Of a stretch of DNA of 64,000 nt, positions 25,037-33,690 are shown piece by piece; the stretch's first letter is position 1, and each line of letters starts with the position of its first letter. The stretch comes from Sulfurimonas sp. HSL3-1 (GTDB lineage: Bacteria > Campylobacterota > Campylobacteria > Campylobacterales > Sulfurimonadaceae). The position numbers and the translations under genes were made by a program. Below the pieces are notes generated by a model. The model saw only the letters and a program-made list of their open reading frames with translations. It had not been told where the DNA came from and did no database searches. The stretch covers positions 2,356,001 through 2,420,000 of the forward strand of contig NZ_CP147920.1 of NCBI RefSeq assembly GCF_039645995.1. The letters are read 5' to 3'.

Positions 25037-26553
25037 TCAAACTCCTCCTTGTGTTGAGTTTTTGTGCGCCCGGCGCTGAATTCCGTAATCACCCCGTAAG
25101 CCATGACGGTGATCATCGGGAAAAGCGACGCAAAGGCGATCAGCCCGAACCCGTCAACGAGCGGGCTCCGTCCCTCGATATTGGTTGCCAGGCCCAGGCC
25201 CAGCGCCGCGACCAGCGGCACGGTGACCGTCGACGTCGTCACCCCGCCGCTGTCGTAGGCGATCGGGATAATGTAGCGCGGCGCAAAATAGGTCAGGATG
25301 ATGACGATGATGTAGCCGGCGATAATGTAATAGTGTATCGGGTCCCCCGCCACGATGCGATACGCCCCCAGGGCGATACCCACGGCCACCCCTGCGGCGA
25401 CGGCGATCCGCAGTACCATCTGACGGATCTTGCCGGCGGAGATCTCCTCGACCTTGATCGCAATCGCCAGCAGCGCCGGTTCGGCCATGGTCGTCGAAAA
25501 GCCGATCAGAAAGGCGAATAGGTAGATCAGCAGTCGGTTGTCTTGCTCGGTGAGCTGCAGTGCCATCGTCTCCCCGATAGGAAAGAGCCCCATCTCCAGC
25601 CCCACGATAAAAGCATACAGCCCGAGGATAACAAGCACGATACCGAAGACGATGCGGCGCAGGTAGGGCACCTGTTTTTTGATGATGGCGTACTGGAAAA
25701 AGAAGATCACGGCCAGGATCGGCAAGACGTCTTTGATGACATCGATAAGCTCCAGCAGCAGCACCAGCGCCTGCTGACCTACCGTGCGGCTGTGTTCCAC
25801 GTGCTCCGACACACTCTGCGCCACGGCGGCAATCGCCTCGCCGTTGCCGGAGGCGTAGACGACGATCCCGTAGACCTGAACGAAGATCATCGGTGTCAGC
25901 GAGGCGAACGCAATCAGGCCAAAGCCGTCGATGACCGGGTTGCGCCCGCGGATACTGCTGGCAAGCCCGACACCGAGCGCCGCGACAAGCGGTACCGTTA
26001 CCGTCGAGGTCGTCACCCCGCCGCTGTCGTAGGCAAGCCCGACGATCTCCGGCGGGACGAAAAAGGTCAGCGTCACGACGATGATATAGCCGGTGATGAT
26101 ATAGAAGTGGATCGGATGGCCCGTCAGGATGCGGAAGGTGCCCAGGGCGATGGCGAAGCCGACCGAAAAGGCGACAGTCAGCCGCAGCACCAGGGCGTCA
26201 ATCTTGCCATTGCTGATGACGGCAGCCTTATCCGCGATAGCAATCAGCGCCGGTTCGGCAATGGTCGTCGAAAAACCGATCAGAAAGGCAAAAAGCAGCA
26301 GCCAGAATGCCGAACCCTTCCGTGCGAACTCCTGCGCGAGGTTCTCGCCGACGGGGAAGATACCGACTTCCAGCCCCTGGATAAAAAGCGCAAGCCCTAC
26401 GGCGACGATGAAAAGCCCCGTCGCGACGGAAAGAAGATTGTCGGGCATCTGCTGCAGGATAAAGATCTGGAAAAAGGCGATGACGGCGATGATGGGGGCA
26501 AGGTCGCCGAAGGAGCCTCTGAGCATGATCCAAAAGAGTCTGAGTTGTTCCAT
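25033..26553 (-). CDS. DUF1538 family integral membrane permease, internally duplicated
   Basis: 506 residues built of two homologous halves. Each has a FLIGFSTT-(I/M)-AEPAL motif (91-103 and 349-361) and a [20 protein letters not shown] block (175-194 and 433-452), followed by [11 protein letters not shown]-x-PMI (209-223 and 467-481). About 12 membrane helices are expected. The Gly/Ser/Thr-rich repeated motifs in both halves suggest a transport path with two-fold pseudo-symmetry. The family's substrate is not known to me. A TAAAAT box only 6 bp before the ATG suggests a leaderless transcript for the operon. Confidence 0.88.
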   Translation of the reverse strand: MEQLRLFWIMLRGSFGDLAPIIAVIAFFQIFILQQMPDNLLSVATGLFIVAVGLALFIQGLEVGIFPVGENLAQEFARKGSAFWLLLFAFLIGFSTTIAEPALIAIADKAAVISNGKIDALVLRLTVAFSVGFAIALGTFRILTGHPIHFYIITGYIIVVTLTFFVPPEIVGLAYDSGGVTTSTVTVPLVAALGVGLASSIRGRNPVIDGFGLIAFASLTPMIFVQVYGIVVYASGNGEAIAAVAQSVSEHVEHSRTVGQQALVLLLELIDVIKDVLPILAVIFFFQYAIIKKQVPYLRRIVFGIVLVILGLYAFIVGLEMGLFPIGETMALQLTEQDNRLLIYLFAFLIGFSTTMAEPALLAIAIKVEEISAGKIRQMVLRIAVAAGVAVGIALGAYRIVAGDPIHYYIIAGYIIVIILTYFAPRYIIPIAYDSGGVTTSTVTVPLVAALGLGLATNIEGRSPLVDGFGLIAFASLFPMITVMAYGVITEFSAGRTKTQHKEEFE

Positions 26554-26559
26554 TGGGAT

Positions 26560-26565
26560 ATTTTA
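26560..26565 (-). promoter_or_regulatory. -10 box of the DUF1538 operon, 6 bp before ATG
   Basis: TAAAAT on the minus strand, followed by 6 bp and the ATG at 26553. No Shine-Dalgarno lies between, which fits leaderless initiation. Confidence 0.45.
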
Positions 26566-26627
26566 CGCATTTTTGTGATTGATGTCATGGCACGCCTCAT
26601 GCAAAGGGGAGCAAATCGGAAAAGCGT

Positions 26628-26633
26628 TACAAT
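26628..26633 (+). promoter_or_regulatory. arsC promoter -10 box (TACAAT)
   Basis: TACAAT 20 bp upstream of the arsC ATG, followed by the AAAGGAG ribosome site. It is divergent from the DUF1538 promoter. Confidence 0.45.
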
Positions 26634-26653
26634 TTCGGAAAAAAGGAGTATCG

Positions 26654-27010
26654 ATGCGTTCGAAAGTGACCATTTGGCATAACCCCCGCTGCGGCAAGTC
26701 CCGTGAGGCGCTAAAACTGTTGGAGGGCGAAGGGATCACCCCGGAAATCATCCGATACCTTGATGATACCCCCAGCGAAAAGGAACTCCGTAGCGTTTTG
26801 AAAATGCTCGGCATCGGCGCCCGCGACCTGATGCGTACGAAAGAGGCTGTCTATAAGGAGCTGGGTCTCAAAGAGGTCACCGATGAAGACGCCCTGATCA
26901 AAGCGATGACGGAAAATCCGAAGCTCATCGAACGTCCCGTCGTCATCACGGATGGCAAAGCCGTTATCGGCCGTCCGCCGGAAAAAGTTGTTGATCTGGT
27001 AAAAGCATAA
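26654..27010 (+). CDS. arsC: ArsC-family (arsenate reductase/Spx-like) protein
   Basis: A 118-residue thioredoxin-fold protein. VTIWHNPRCGKSREAL holds the catalytic cysteine of glutaredoxin-linked arsenate reductases, and LIERPVVITDGKAVIGRPPE is the conserved C-terminal arsenate-pocket stretch. The ATG at 26654 follows AAAGGAG by 6 nt and is preferred to an in-frame start 25 codons upstream. No other ars genes are near, so the role could be arsenate reduction or another thiol-linked reduction (YfgD-like). Confidence 0.9.
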   Translation: MRSKVTIWHNPRCGKSREALKLLEGEGITPEIIRYLDDTPSEKELRSVLKMLGIGARDLMRTKEAVYKELGLKEVTDEDALIKAMTENPKLIERPVVITDGKAVIGRPPEKVVDLVKA

Positions 27011-27018
27011 GGGAAAAT

Positions 27019-27038
27019 CGGCCGCCGTACGGTGGCCG
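27019..27038 (-). terminator. Hairpin terminator between convergent arsC and DUF465 gene
   Basis: CGGCCGCC - GTAC - GGTGGCCG forms an 8-bp stem (one G-T pair) with a 4-nt loop. On the minus strand it is followed by ATTTT, fitting an intrinsic terminator for the DUF465 gene. It could also slow plus-strand arsC transcripts. Confidence 0.6.
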
Positions 27039-27047
27039 GATGTCTAT

Positions 27048-27284
27048 TTAGAGGTCGTTTTCTTTTTTGTACTTGATAATCTCGGCGTACGCCTCGTCTT
27101 TGAGCAGCAGCTTCTCTTTTTTCAGCTTTTCGATCTCAACGTCGTCCATCGGGATCTGGCCGCTCTCACCCTTTTCAATCAGGTCGTCCAGCTCGTTGTG
27201 ACGCTCGAAAATTTTCAGAAAATGCGCATTGGCGCTTCCGTCTTCCTTCATCTTAGTGATGATTTCACGGTATTCGTGCAGCAT
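27048..27284 (-). CDS. DUF465 (YdcH-like) small helical protein
   Basis: 78 residues, nearly all helix-forming: FLKIFERHNELDDLIEKGESG then KLKKEKLLLKDEAYAEIIKY, the usual DUF465 hairpin of two helices. The family's molecular role is unknown. It is downstream of dcd on the same strand with a 61-bp gap that probably contains its own promoter, and it ends in a hairpin terminator. Confidence 0.85.
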   Translation of the reverse strand: MLHEYREIITKMKEDGSANAHFLKIFERHNELDDLIEKGESGQIPMDDVEIEKLKKEKLLLKDEAYAEIIKYKKENDL

Positions 27285-27345
27285 ATGTTGTCCTCGTCTT
27301 TTTTAGGACGCCGCTTCCACGTCCCATAAACACCACTATAGCGTA

Positions 27346-27906
27346 TTACTGTAAAATCCGGGGTAAAGTAATCCCCTCTTGACCCTGGTATTTGCCGCCT
27401 TTGTCGCCGTAACTCGTTTCGCACATTTCGTCCCCCTGAAGGAAAAGAACCTGGGCAATCCCCTCGTTGGCATAGATCTTCGCCGGCAGCGGCGTAGTGT
27501 TGGAAATCTCAATCGTAATATGGCCTTCGAATTCCGGTTCGAAGGGAGTAACGTTGACAATAATCCCGCAGCGCGCATAGGTGGATTTCCCCAGACAGAT
27601 CGCCAGCACGTCGCGGGGGATTTTGAAATACTCCACGGTCCGCGCCAGCGCAAAAGAGTTCGGCGGAACGATACAGATATCGCCTTTGAAATCCACAACG
27701 TTGGCATCGTCAAAATGTTTCGGGTCGACCACGGTGGAATTGAGGTTCGTAAAGATCTTGAACTCGTCGCTGACACGGATATCATACCCGTAGGAGCTCA
27801 GACCGTAACTGACAACGCCCTTGCCGACCTGATCCTCGCAAAAAGGCGTAATCATGGCGTGTTCAAGCGCCTGTTCCCTGATCCAGCTGTCCGCCTTCAG
27901 TCCCAT
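27346..27906 (-). CDS. dcd: dCTP deaminase
   Basis: A 186-residue dUTPase-fold enzyme that deaminates dCTP to dUTP. Typical stretches are [53 protein letters not shown] (the SxxR and catalytic Glu region) and [19 protein letters not shown]. The length matches bacterial Dcd. It is divergent from accB with about 140 bp between the starts. Confidence 0.96.
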   Translation of the reverse strand: MGLKADSWIREQALEHAMITPFCEDQVGKGVVSYGLSSYGYDIRVSDEFKIFTNLNSTVVDPKHFDDANVVDFKGDICIVPPNSFALARTVEYFKIPRDVLAICLGKSTYARCGIIVNVTPFEPEFEGHITIEISNTTPLPAKIYANEGIAQVLFLQGDEMCETSYGDKGGKYQGQEGITLPRILQ

Positions 27907-27960
27907 AAAAATCCTTCCCTGCCGCGGGGCGTTTCCCGGGCGGCTTAAATTAAGTTGTGC

Positions 27961-27966
27961 TATTAT
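27961..27966 (+). promoter_or_regulatory. accBC promoter -10 box (TATTAT)
   Basis: TATTAT in an AT-rich patch 82 bp before the accB ATG, which would give an mRNA leader of about 75 nt carrying the inverted repeats at 27986-28030. Confidence 0.4.
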
Positions 27967-27985
27967 ATCGCATTAAAATTTAGGC

Positions 27986-28030
27986 GGCCCCGATGCGGAA
28001 AACCAAGGGTTTTCACCCATTTCCGGGGCC
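27986..28030 (+). promoter_or_regulatory. Structured accB leader with alternative stem-loops
   Basis: GGCCCC (27986-27991) pairs with GGGGCC (28025-28030), and GGAAA (27997-28001) with TTTCC (28020-28024). Alternatively GAAAACC (27998-28004) pairs with GGTTTTC (28008-28014) in a tight hairpin. The two forms share bases and so exclude each other. The accB ribosome site (CAGGAG) begins 3 nt after the last arm. Confidence 0.4.
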
Positions 28031-28047
28031 CCCAGGAGCGTTTTGAC

Positions 28048-28500
28048 ATGGATATGAGACAGATCAAGGCATTGATGCAGGAATTTGACGAGAGCGGGCT
28101 TTCCAAACTGAAGATCACCAAAGAGGGATTCGAGATGGAACTGGAAAAAGTTATCGGAGCCGTCGCGGCACCGGTCGCCGCCCCTGCACCGGTCGCAGCA
28201 CCGGCAGCTGCCCCCGCAGCCGCACCGGTAGCTGCTGCGGCGCCGGCCCCTTCTGTCAGCGGTGACGAGATCCTCTCCCCGATGGTCGGTACCTACTATG
28301 CGGCACCGTCACCGGATTCCGCCCCGTTCGTCAAAGTCGGCGACACCGTGAAAAAAGGCCAGGTCATCGCCATCCTCGAAGCGATGAAGATCATGAACGA
28401 GCTCGAGGCGGAATTCGACTGCAAGGTCCTTGACGTCCTCGTCTCCGACGGCCAGGCTGTTGAATACGATATGCCGCTCTTCGTGGTCGAGAAGCTCTAA
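28048..28500 (+). CDS. accB: Acetyl-CoA carboxylase biotin carboxyl carrier protein
   Basis: 150-residue BCCP subunit. A helical N-terminus (IKALMQEFDESGLSKLKI) is followed by an Ala/Pro linker (about 45-70) and a biotinyl domain with the biotinylated lysine in EAMKIMNE. It carries the carboxyl group in malonyl-CoA synthesis. The ATG at 28048, with CAGGAG upstream, gives the family N-terminus. The stop overlaps the accC start by one base (TAATG). Confidence 0.96.
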   Translation: MDMRQIKALMQEFDESGLSKLKITKEGFEMELEKVIGAVAAPVAAPAPVAAPAAAPAAAPVAAAAPAPSVSGDEILSPMVGTYYAAPSPDSAPFVKVGDTVKKGQVIAILEAMKIMNELEAEFDCKVLDVLVSDGQAVEYDMPLFVVEKL

Positions 28501-29840
28501 TGGCAGAGATCAAGCGTATCCTGGTCGCGAACCGCGGCGAGATCGCCCTGCGTGCCATCCGTACCATCAAAGAGATGGGCAAGGAGGCCGTCGCCGTCTA
28601 CTCCAAAGGGGACAAAGGCGCCGCCTACCTTGAACTGGCAGACGCCGCCATCTGCATCGGCGAAGCGCCGAGCAGCGCCAGCTATCTGCATATTCCCGCC
28701 ATCATCTCCGCCGCGGAAGTGAGCGGGTGCGATGCCATCTTCCCCGGCTACGGCTTCCTGAGCGAAAACCAGCACTTCGTCGAAATCTGTGCGCACCACG
28801 GCATCAAGTTCATCGGGCCGACCCCGGAAGTCATGGTGCTGATGTCGGACAAGTCCAAAGCCAAAGACGTCATGATCGCCGCGGGCGTCCCGGTCGTCCC
28901 GGGCAGCGACGGCGCCATCACCGATATCGACGATGCGAAAAAACGCGCCCGCGAAGTCGGCTACCCGGTCATCCTCAAAGCCGCCCAGGGCGGCGGGGGA
29001 CGCGGGATGCGCGTCGTCGAGGATGAGAGCTACCTTGAAAACGCCTTCCTGGCGGCGGAGTCCGAAGCAGTCACCGCGTTCGGCGACGGCACGATCTATA
29101 TGGAAAAGTTCATCCTCAACCCGCGCCACATCGAGGTGCAGATCATGGCGGACAGCCATGGTAATGTCCTCCATATCGGTGAACGCGACTGCTCCATGCA
29201 GCGCCGCCACCAGAAGCTGATCGAAGAGTCTCCGGCCGTCGTCCTGACGCCGGAAGTCCGCGAACGCCTCCATGCCGCCGCTGTCCGCGCCACGGAGTAC
29301 ATCAACTACGAAGGCGCCGGTACCTTCGAGTTCCTGCTCGATGCGAACCTGGATTTCTACTTCATGGAGATGAACACCCGTCTGCAGGTCGAGCACACTG
29401 TCTCCGAAGAGGTGAGCGGCCTTGACCTCATCGAACTGATGATCCGTGTCGCGGAGGGGGAGACACTCCCCAAACAAGAAGAGATCAAGCTCAAAGGCCA
29501 TGCGATCGAGTGCCGCATCACGGCGGAAGATCCGGTCAAGTTCCTCCCGAGCCCGGGCAAGATCCAGGAGTGGATCGCGCCGGGCGGTATCGGCGTACGT
29601 ATCGATACCCATGCCCACGCGGGCTATATCGTTCCGCCGACCTACGACTCCATGATCGGGAAGCTGATCGTTTACGGCCGTGACCGCGAACATGCGATCA
29701 AACGGATGCACCGGGCGCTCAGTGAATTCACCATCAACGGTATCCGCACGACGATCCCTTTCCATATCAAAATGATGGAGAACGACGACTTCATCTCCAA
29801 CAACTTCGATACGAAGTACCTCGAGAACTACAAGGGGTGA
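28500..29840 (+). CDS. accC: Acetyl-CoA carboxylase biotin carboxylase subunit
   Basis: 446-residue ATP-grasp enzyme that carboxylates biotin on AccB. It begins IKRILVANRGEIALRAIR, has the Gly-rich ATP loop KAAQGGGGRGMR, HIEVQIMADSHG, and the catalytic region FYFMEMNTRLQVEHTVSE. The length matches AccC. It is coupled to accB by TAATG and ends in a GC-rich hairpin. Confidence 0.97.
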   Translation: MAEIKRILVANRGEIALRAIRTIKEMGKEAVAVYSKGDKGAAYLELADAAICIGEAPSSASYLHIPAIISAAEVSGCDAIFPGYGFLSENQHFVEICAHHGIKFIGPTPEVMVLMSDKSKAKDVMIAAGVPVVPGSDGAITDIDDAKKRAREVGYPVILKAAQGGGGRGMRVVEDESYLENAFLAAESEAVTAFGDGTIYMEKFILNPRHIEVQIMADSHGNVLHIGERDCSMQRRHQKLIEESPAVVLTPEVRERLHAAAVRATEYINYEGAGTFEFLLDANLDFYFMEMNTRLQVEHTVSEEVSGLDLIELMIRVAEGETLPKQEEIKLKGHAIECRITAEDPVKFLPSPGKIQEWIAPGGIGVRIDTHAHAGYIVPPTYDSMIGKLIVYGRDREHAIKRMHRALSEFTINGIRTTIPFHIKMMENDDFISNNFDTKYLENYKG

Positions 29841-29852
29841 CACTGTCACCCC
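29834..29852 (+). terminator. Hairpin over the accC stop codon
   Basis: GGGGTGAC-ACT-GTCACCCC is a perfect 8-bp stem with a 3-nt loop that includes the accC TGA. It lacks a long T run afterwards (GACACTCCCTTTAAAA), so termination may be weak or the hairpin may protect the 3' end. Confidence 0.5.
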
Positions 29853-30206
29853 GACACTCCCTTTAAAAACCTCACACGCTGCTTCTTTTGGCTCTCTATA
29901 TATAGAAGCATAGTATCGCCGGCCGTTTGCACTCCCGACAACCCTCTCGCTTTTCCAAGAAATTTCGTAAAAATCGAAAATAATGTGATAGTAATTTCAG
30001 GTTCGCGAGGAGAGATTTTCGGATAGCGAATGTAATATAACAGTTTTATCACAACTTTTATGCCGAAAAATAGGAATAAAGCCATAAAAATTAAGCTTTT
30101 ATTTTATAAAAACATTTTTAAACTAAATCGAATATTTTTCTAATTAATATTAGAAACTCTTATATTGTACTATAATGATACTTATATTTCGCATCAGGAA
30201 ATTTAC
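29841..30206. other. AT-rich intergenic region upstream of the pilus locus
   Basis: 366 bp without a convincing gene. It begins with the accC hairpin. A second inverted repeat (GCTTCT / AGAAGC around 29880-29910) follows, and the stretch ~30080-30165 is almost pure A/T. The pilus promoter lies at its right end. A 79-codon minus-strand ORF here has no supporting features. The AT-rich run may be a UP-like element or a regulator binding region. Confidence 0.5.
30171..30176 (+). promoter_or_regulatory. Pilus operon promoter -10 box (TATAAT)
   Basis: TATAAT 30 bp before the first pilin ATG, directly after the AT-rich tract. CAGGAAAT lies before the ATG as ribosome site. Confidence 0.5.
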
Positions 30207-30701
30207 ATGAAAACGAAACCGAGTACAACCCTTCTTAGTTTCTCTGCACTGCTTCTGCTGGCAGGGTCCACCAATGTTTTGGCCGCTTCTAAGACCAACT
30301 CATTTATCGTCTCGGCGAACGTACCCGCCGTGTGCAACTTTAACAGTGTCAACGATCTCAGCTTCGGTGATTACGATCCCAACACAGGAACAGGGCTGAG
30401 CGCCGAATCGACGTTCAATATCCGCTGTACAAAAAATACAGACTACACGCTCGCACTGGATGCGGGTGGCAACTCCGACAGAACCATGAGCGGCTCAGCG
30501 ACCAACACCGACACACTGGCGTATGAGCTGTATCAGGACGCTGCACACTCACAGGTATGGGATGCGACGAACACCGTCACCGGCACCGCCACCGGGTTCG
30601 CATCAGACATCACTCAAACAGTTTATGGCAATATTCCTTCTAGCCAGGATGTCCTGCCGGACAGCTACACCGACACGGTGACCATTACCGTCAGTTACTA
30701 A
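30207..30701 (+). CDS. Spore coat U (SCPU) domain pilin subunit
   Basis: 164 residues with a signal peptide (STTLLSFSALLLLAGSTNVLA) and one SCPU domain: NVPAVCNFNSVNDLSFGDYDP, FNIRCTKNTDYTLALD with the paired cysteines, and the C-terminal donor-like strand DSYTDTVTITVSY. Such proteins are the subunits of Csu-type (archaic) chaperone-usher pili. It is the first gene of a four-gene locus. The ATG at 30207 gives a clean signal peptide. Confidence 0.87.
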   Translation: MKTKPSTTLLSFSALLLLAGSTNVLAASKTNSFIVSANVPAVCNFNSVNDLSFGDYDPNTGTGLSAESTFNIRCTKNTDYTLALDAGGNSDRTMSGSATNTDTLAYELYQDAAHSQVWDATNTVTGTATGFASDITQTVYGNIPSSQDVLPDSYTDTVTITVSY

Positions 30702-30722
30702 ATCATCAAGGAGTGGGCGAGA

Positions 30723-31412
30723 GTGAGTAGAGCGTTGCTTGCAGCATTGCTGATCGGCTATACCAGCCTCTGGGCAGGCTTCCAGGTCTACCCCATACGG
30801 GTTTATCTTGATCCGGAGACGCCGGTAGCAACGGTCAAGGTCACGAACCAATCCGAGGAGAAGCGCTCTTTCGAAGTAGAAACGATGCGCTGGACCCAGG
30901 ATGCCAACGGCAGCGACCGCTACGACAAAGACGCCTCCCTGCTGGCGGTGCCCCTGCTCTTTACACTGGAGGGGAAGGCATCCCAGACGGTACGCATTAC
31001 CGATCTCTCGCCAAACGGGAAGAAAGCGCAATCGGCCTACCGCCTCTTTATCAGCGAACTTCCCGCGAAGCACGCCGAAGAAACGGGAGGGCTGCATATG
31101 CTTTTTCGCGTTGCCATCCCCGTCTTTATCACGACCGCCGCTTCGACGGAAACGCTCCTCACCCTAGACACCATCGAGAAATCACCGACAACGTTCAACT
31201 GCTGGCTTCGCAACGACTCATCGCATTTTGTCCGAATCAGCAAGCTCTATCTTGTGACAGCAAAAGGGGAGCACGGCGTGCAGGTTGAACCGGCAAAATA
31301 TCTGCTCCCCGGCAGCAAGGCCTCCTTCAACTTTACGCTCGATCCGGGGTTCACCCCGTCAGCGCTGCACATTTTCCTAGAAGACGGGCAGCGGATTGAA
31401 CTGGCTATCTAG
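30723..31412 (+). CDS. Periplasmic pilus chaperone (Csu/archaic type)
   Basis: 229 residues starting with GTG. It has a signal peptide (ALLAALLIGYTSLWA) and an N-terminal Ig-like domain with VYPIRVYLDPETPVATVKVTNQ and MRWTQDANGSDRYD. TVRITDLSPNG and AYRLFISELP are the chaperone subunit-binding strand signature of PapD-like proteins. It delivers SCPU subunits to the usher. It lies 21 bp after the pilin, and its end overlaps the usher start by 17 bp. Confidence 0.88.
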   Translation: MSRALLAALLIGYTSLWAGFQVYPIRVYLDPETPVATVKVTNQSEEKRSFEVETMRWTQDANGSDRYDKDASLLAVPLLFTLEGKASQTVRITDLSPNGKKAQSAYRLFISELPAKHAEETGGLHMLFRVAIPVFITTAASTETLLTLDTIEKSPTTFNCWLRNDSSHFVRISKLYLVTAKGEHGVQVEPAKYLLPGSKASFNFTLDPGFTPSALHIFLEDGQRIELAI

Positions 31413-33690
31413 ACCGCTTCCACTCCTATTTTTTCACGCGCTCCTGCTGGCCCAGTCCGACTACCACCGGACCATCATGGACATCGAACTCAACGGCGTG
31501 TTGCACGGGAACGTCATCCTGTTTCAGTCCGCCGAGGGGCTTTGCCTCCCGATGGAGTCCTTCCCGGAGCTCTCATCCTCGTCGCTTCCCCCAAAAAACG
31601 TCCGCACGGTTGACGGTGTCTCCTGTCTTGCCGTCGATACCCTTGAGGGCGCACATACCCGCCTCGACGAACAAGGCATGCGAGCCCTTGTGACGCTCCC
31701 GACGCAGCTGCTCAAAACGCAGACCCTGTCCGGCGAGCATGAACAGCTGCCGGACGTCATGTCCTCAACGGGGTTCTATACGAACTACAATCTCTTTTAT
31801 CAGCGCGAATCCGACATCTACAGCTACAGCAGCAGCGCCGACGCCCATCTCTTTTCCCCCTACGGGGTCCTGAGCAGCGGCTACTCCTATTTCGGCAGCG
31901 ATACGGAGGAGAAAGGGGTACGCCTCGATACGCTTTATGTCCTGGACCTTCCCGAAACCATTCAGTCGCTCCGGGTCGGCGACGTCATCGGTGCGCGTAC
32001 GGAGTGGTCCGGCGGTCTCCGGATAGGCGGGATCCAGCTCGCGCGGAACTTTTCAACACGCCCCGACATGCTGACGATGCCGCTGCCAAGCTACACCTCC
32101 TCGGCCAGCCTCCCCTCCGCTGTCGACGCCTACGTCAACGGGAACAAGATCTTCCAAGAGAACGTCACGCCCGGTCCGTTTGAGATCACGGCCCTTCCGA
32201 CGATCAACGGCCAGGGGGAGCTGACCGTCGTGCTCAAAGACATTACCGGGGTGCAGCGGAGTATGACCATTCCCTTCTACAGCGACACGAGGCTGCTGCG
32301 CAAAGGGCTGAGCGACTACGCCTTCGAAGCCGGGTACCTGCGCTATAACTACGGCATCAAAGATTTCGACTACCGCGACTTCGTCACCAGCGGAAGCTAC
32401 CGCTTCGGGGTGACGGACCGTCTGACAACGGAGGTGAACGGTCTGACCTTCAACGAACGGGCCGGCCGCATGGGAGCGGGTGCGAGCTATCTGCTCTTTG
32501 ATGCGTTCACCCTCGACGCCGCGGTCGCCGCGTCGATCGACGAGGGCCAAAAAGGGTATTTGGCCAAAACCGGCATCAGCCGACGCACGCAGCGCTACTC
32601 CTTCTCGGCACAGTCGCAATGGGCAACGGAGGCCTTTCTCCAGCCGGGCATTCTCGGGAATGCACTCCGACAGCAGACCCTTCTGTTCGCCGGCTACAAC
32701 ACCCCCGCTTTGGGAAGTTTCTCCGCAAGCTATGTCTACCAGAAATACAGCGCCGAGCCCGCGTCGGAAACCGCGTCGCTCAGCTATTCGAAAACCCTCT
32801 ATCGGCGCCTCTTTTTAAACCTGATGGTGTCGCATACGATCGCGCCCCATGCCGACACCAGCGGACAGCTCCTTTTAAGCCTGCCGCTGGGAGAGCGCAC
32901 CACCCTCTCCAATACGGACTTCGTCTCCAAAGAGAGTTCGGAGGTCCGGGTAAGTCTGCAGCAGAACCTGCCGACGTCCGATGGGTTCGGCTATACCCTG
33001 AGCGCTGCGCGCAACACCGCCTACGAGCATCCGTGGTACGGGGAGGCGCGCGGCAGCTATCAAAACCGCTATGCGCGTTTCGGGGCCGGCGTCGCTTCGG
33101 TCAACAACAAGACAGCGTACAGGGCAAGTGCGGAGGGCTCCTTCTCCTACATGGAGGGCCATCTTCACTTCAACCGGTCGACCGACGCGGCCTTCGGTGC
33201 CGTCAACGTGGGCAGCGTCAAAGGGGTACGCGTCTATTACCGCAACCTTCTGGTCGGAGAGACCGACGAGGACGGTTACCTCTTCATCCCGTCGCTTCTG
33301 CCTTATCAGCGCAACAAAATCACCGTCGACCCCCGCGACATCCCCTTTGATTACAGCCTCGGCAGAAGCGAGATCCACCTTACCCCCTACCTTCACAGCG
33401 GTGTCAGCTACGCTTTCGACGTCAAAAAAGTGGAATCGGCGATCCTGCATCTCTTCCGTGCCGGGGGCAAGGCGCTGCCCGTCGGTTCCGAGTGGGTGCT
33501 TGACGACGGTGCGACAGGCATCGTCGGCCAGGCGGGTCTGATCTATTTTGAATCGCTCCCGAGGGGGGAGCACACGCTTCGCATCACAAGCGAACAGGAA
33601 CCCTGCCGGCTGCGCTTCCGTTTTGACGGGGCCCTGCCAAATACGCTACTATCTAATCTTGGAGAATTCACATGCGACGAAGACAACTGA
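31396..33690 (+). CDS. Outer-membrane usher for chaperone-usher pilus
   Basis: 764-residue FimD/CsuD-type usher. A short signal segment is followed by the N-terminal domain (YHRTIMDIELNGVLHGNVILF). A long beta-barrel comes next with the plug region (DAYVNGNKIFQENVTPGPF, ELTVVLKDITGVQRSMTIPFY), then C-terminal domains (VYYRNLLVGETDEDGYLFIP). It is shorter than FimD, as many Csu-type ushers are. A TTG start inside the chaperone gene fits coupled translation. It overlaps the final SCPU gene by 19 bp. Confidence 0.92.
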   Translation: MNWLSRPLPLLFFHALLLAQSDYHRTIMDIELNGVLHGNVILFQSAEGLCLPMESFPELSSSSLPPKNVRTVDGVSCLAVDTLEGAHTRLDEQGMRALVTLPTQLLKTQTLSGEHEQLPDVMSSTGFYTNYNLFYQRESDIYSYSSSADAHLFSPYGVLSSGYSYFGSDTEEKGVRLDTLYVLDLPETIQSLRVGDVIGARTEWSGGLRIGGIQLARNFSTRPDMLTMPLPSYTSSASLPSAVDAYVNGNKIFQENVTPGPFEITALPTINGQGELTVVLKDITGVQRSMTIPFYSDTRLLRKGLSDYAFEAGYLRYNYGIKDFDYRDFVTSGSYRFGVTDRLTTEVNGLTFNERAGRMGAGASYLLFDAFTLDAAVAASIDEGQKGYLAKTGISRRTQRYSFSAQSQWATEAFLQPGILGNALRQQTLLFAGYNTPALGSFSASYVYQKYSAEPASETASLSYSKTLYRRLFLNLMVSHTIAPHADTSGQLLLSLPLGERTTLSNTDFVSKESSEVRVSLQQNLPTSDGFGYTLSAARNTAYEHPWYGEARGSYQNRYARFGAGVASVNNKTAYRASAEGSFSYMEGHLHFNRSTDAAFGAVNVGSVKGVRVYYRNLLVGETDEDGYLFIPSLLPYQRNKITVDPRDIPFDYSLGRSEIHLTPYLHSGVSYAFDVKKVESAILHLFRAGGKALPVGSEWVLDDGATGIVGQAGLIYFESLPRGEHTLRITSEQEPCRLRFRFDGALPNTLLSNLGEFTCDEDN

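Noticed and set aside
25033-26553. Tandem DNA duplication or mobile repeat inside the DUF1538 gene
   Set aside because: The repeat follows the two protein halves and is diverged outside conserved motifs; it is an old domain duplication of the family.
28497-29849. Minus-strand open frame of 450 codons opposite accC
   Set aside because: accC is unmistakable; the antisense translation is repetitive Asp/Val/Gly/Arg-rich sequence typical of shadows.
29846-30085. 79-codon minus-strand frame in the accC-pilus gap
   Set aside because: No ribosome site, no recognisable family, part overlaps the accC hairpin; hydrophobic start probably reflects the AT-rich DNA.
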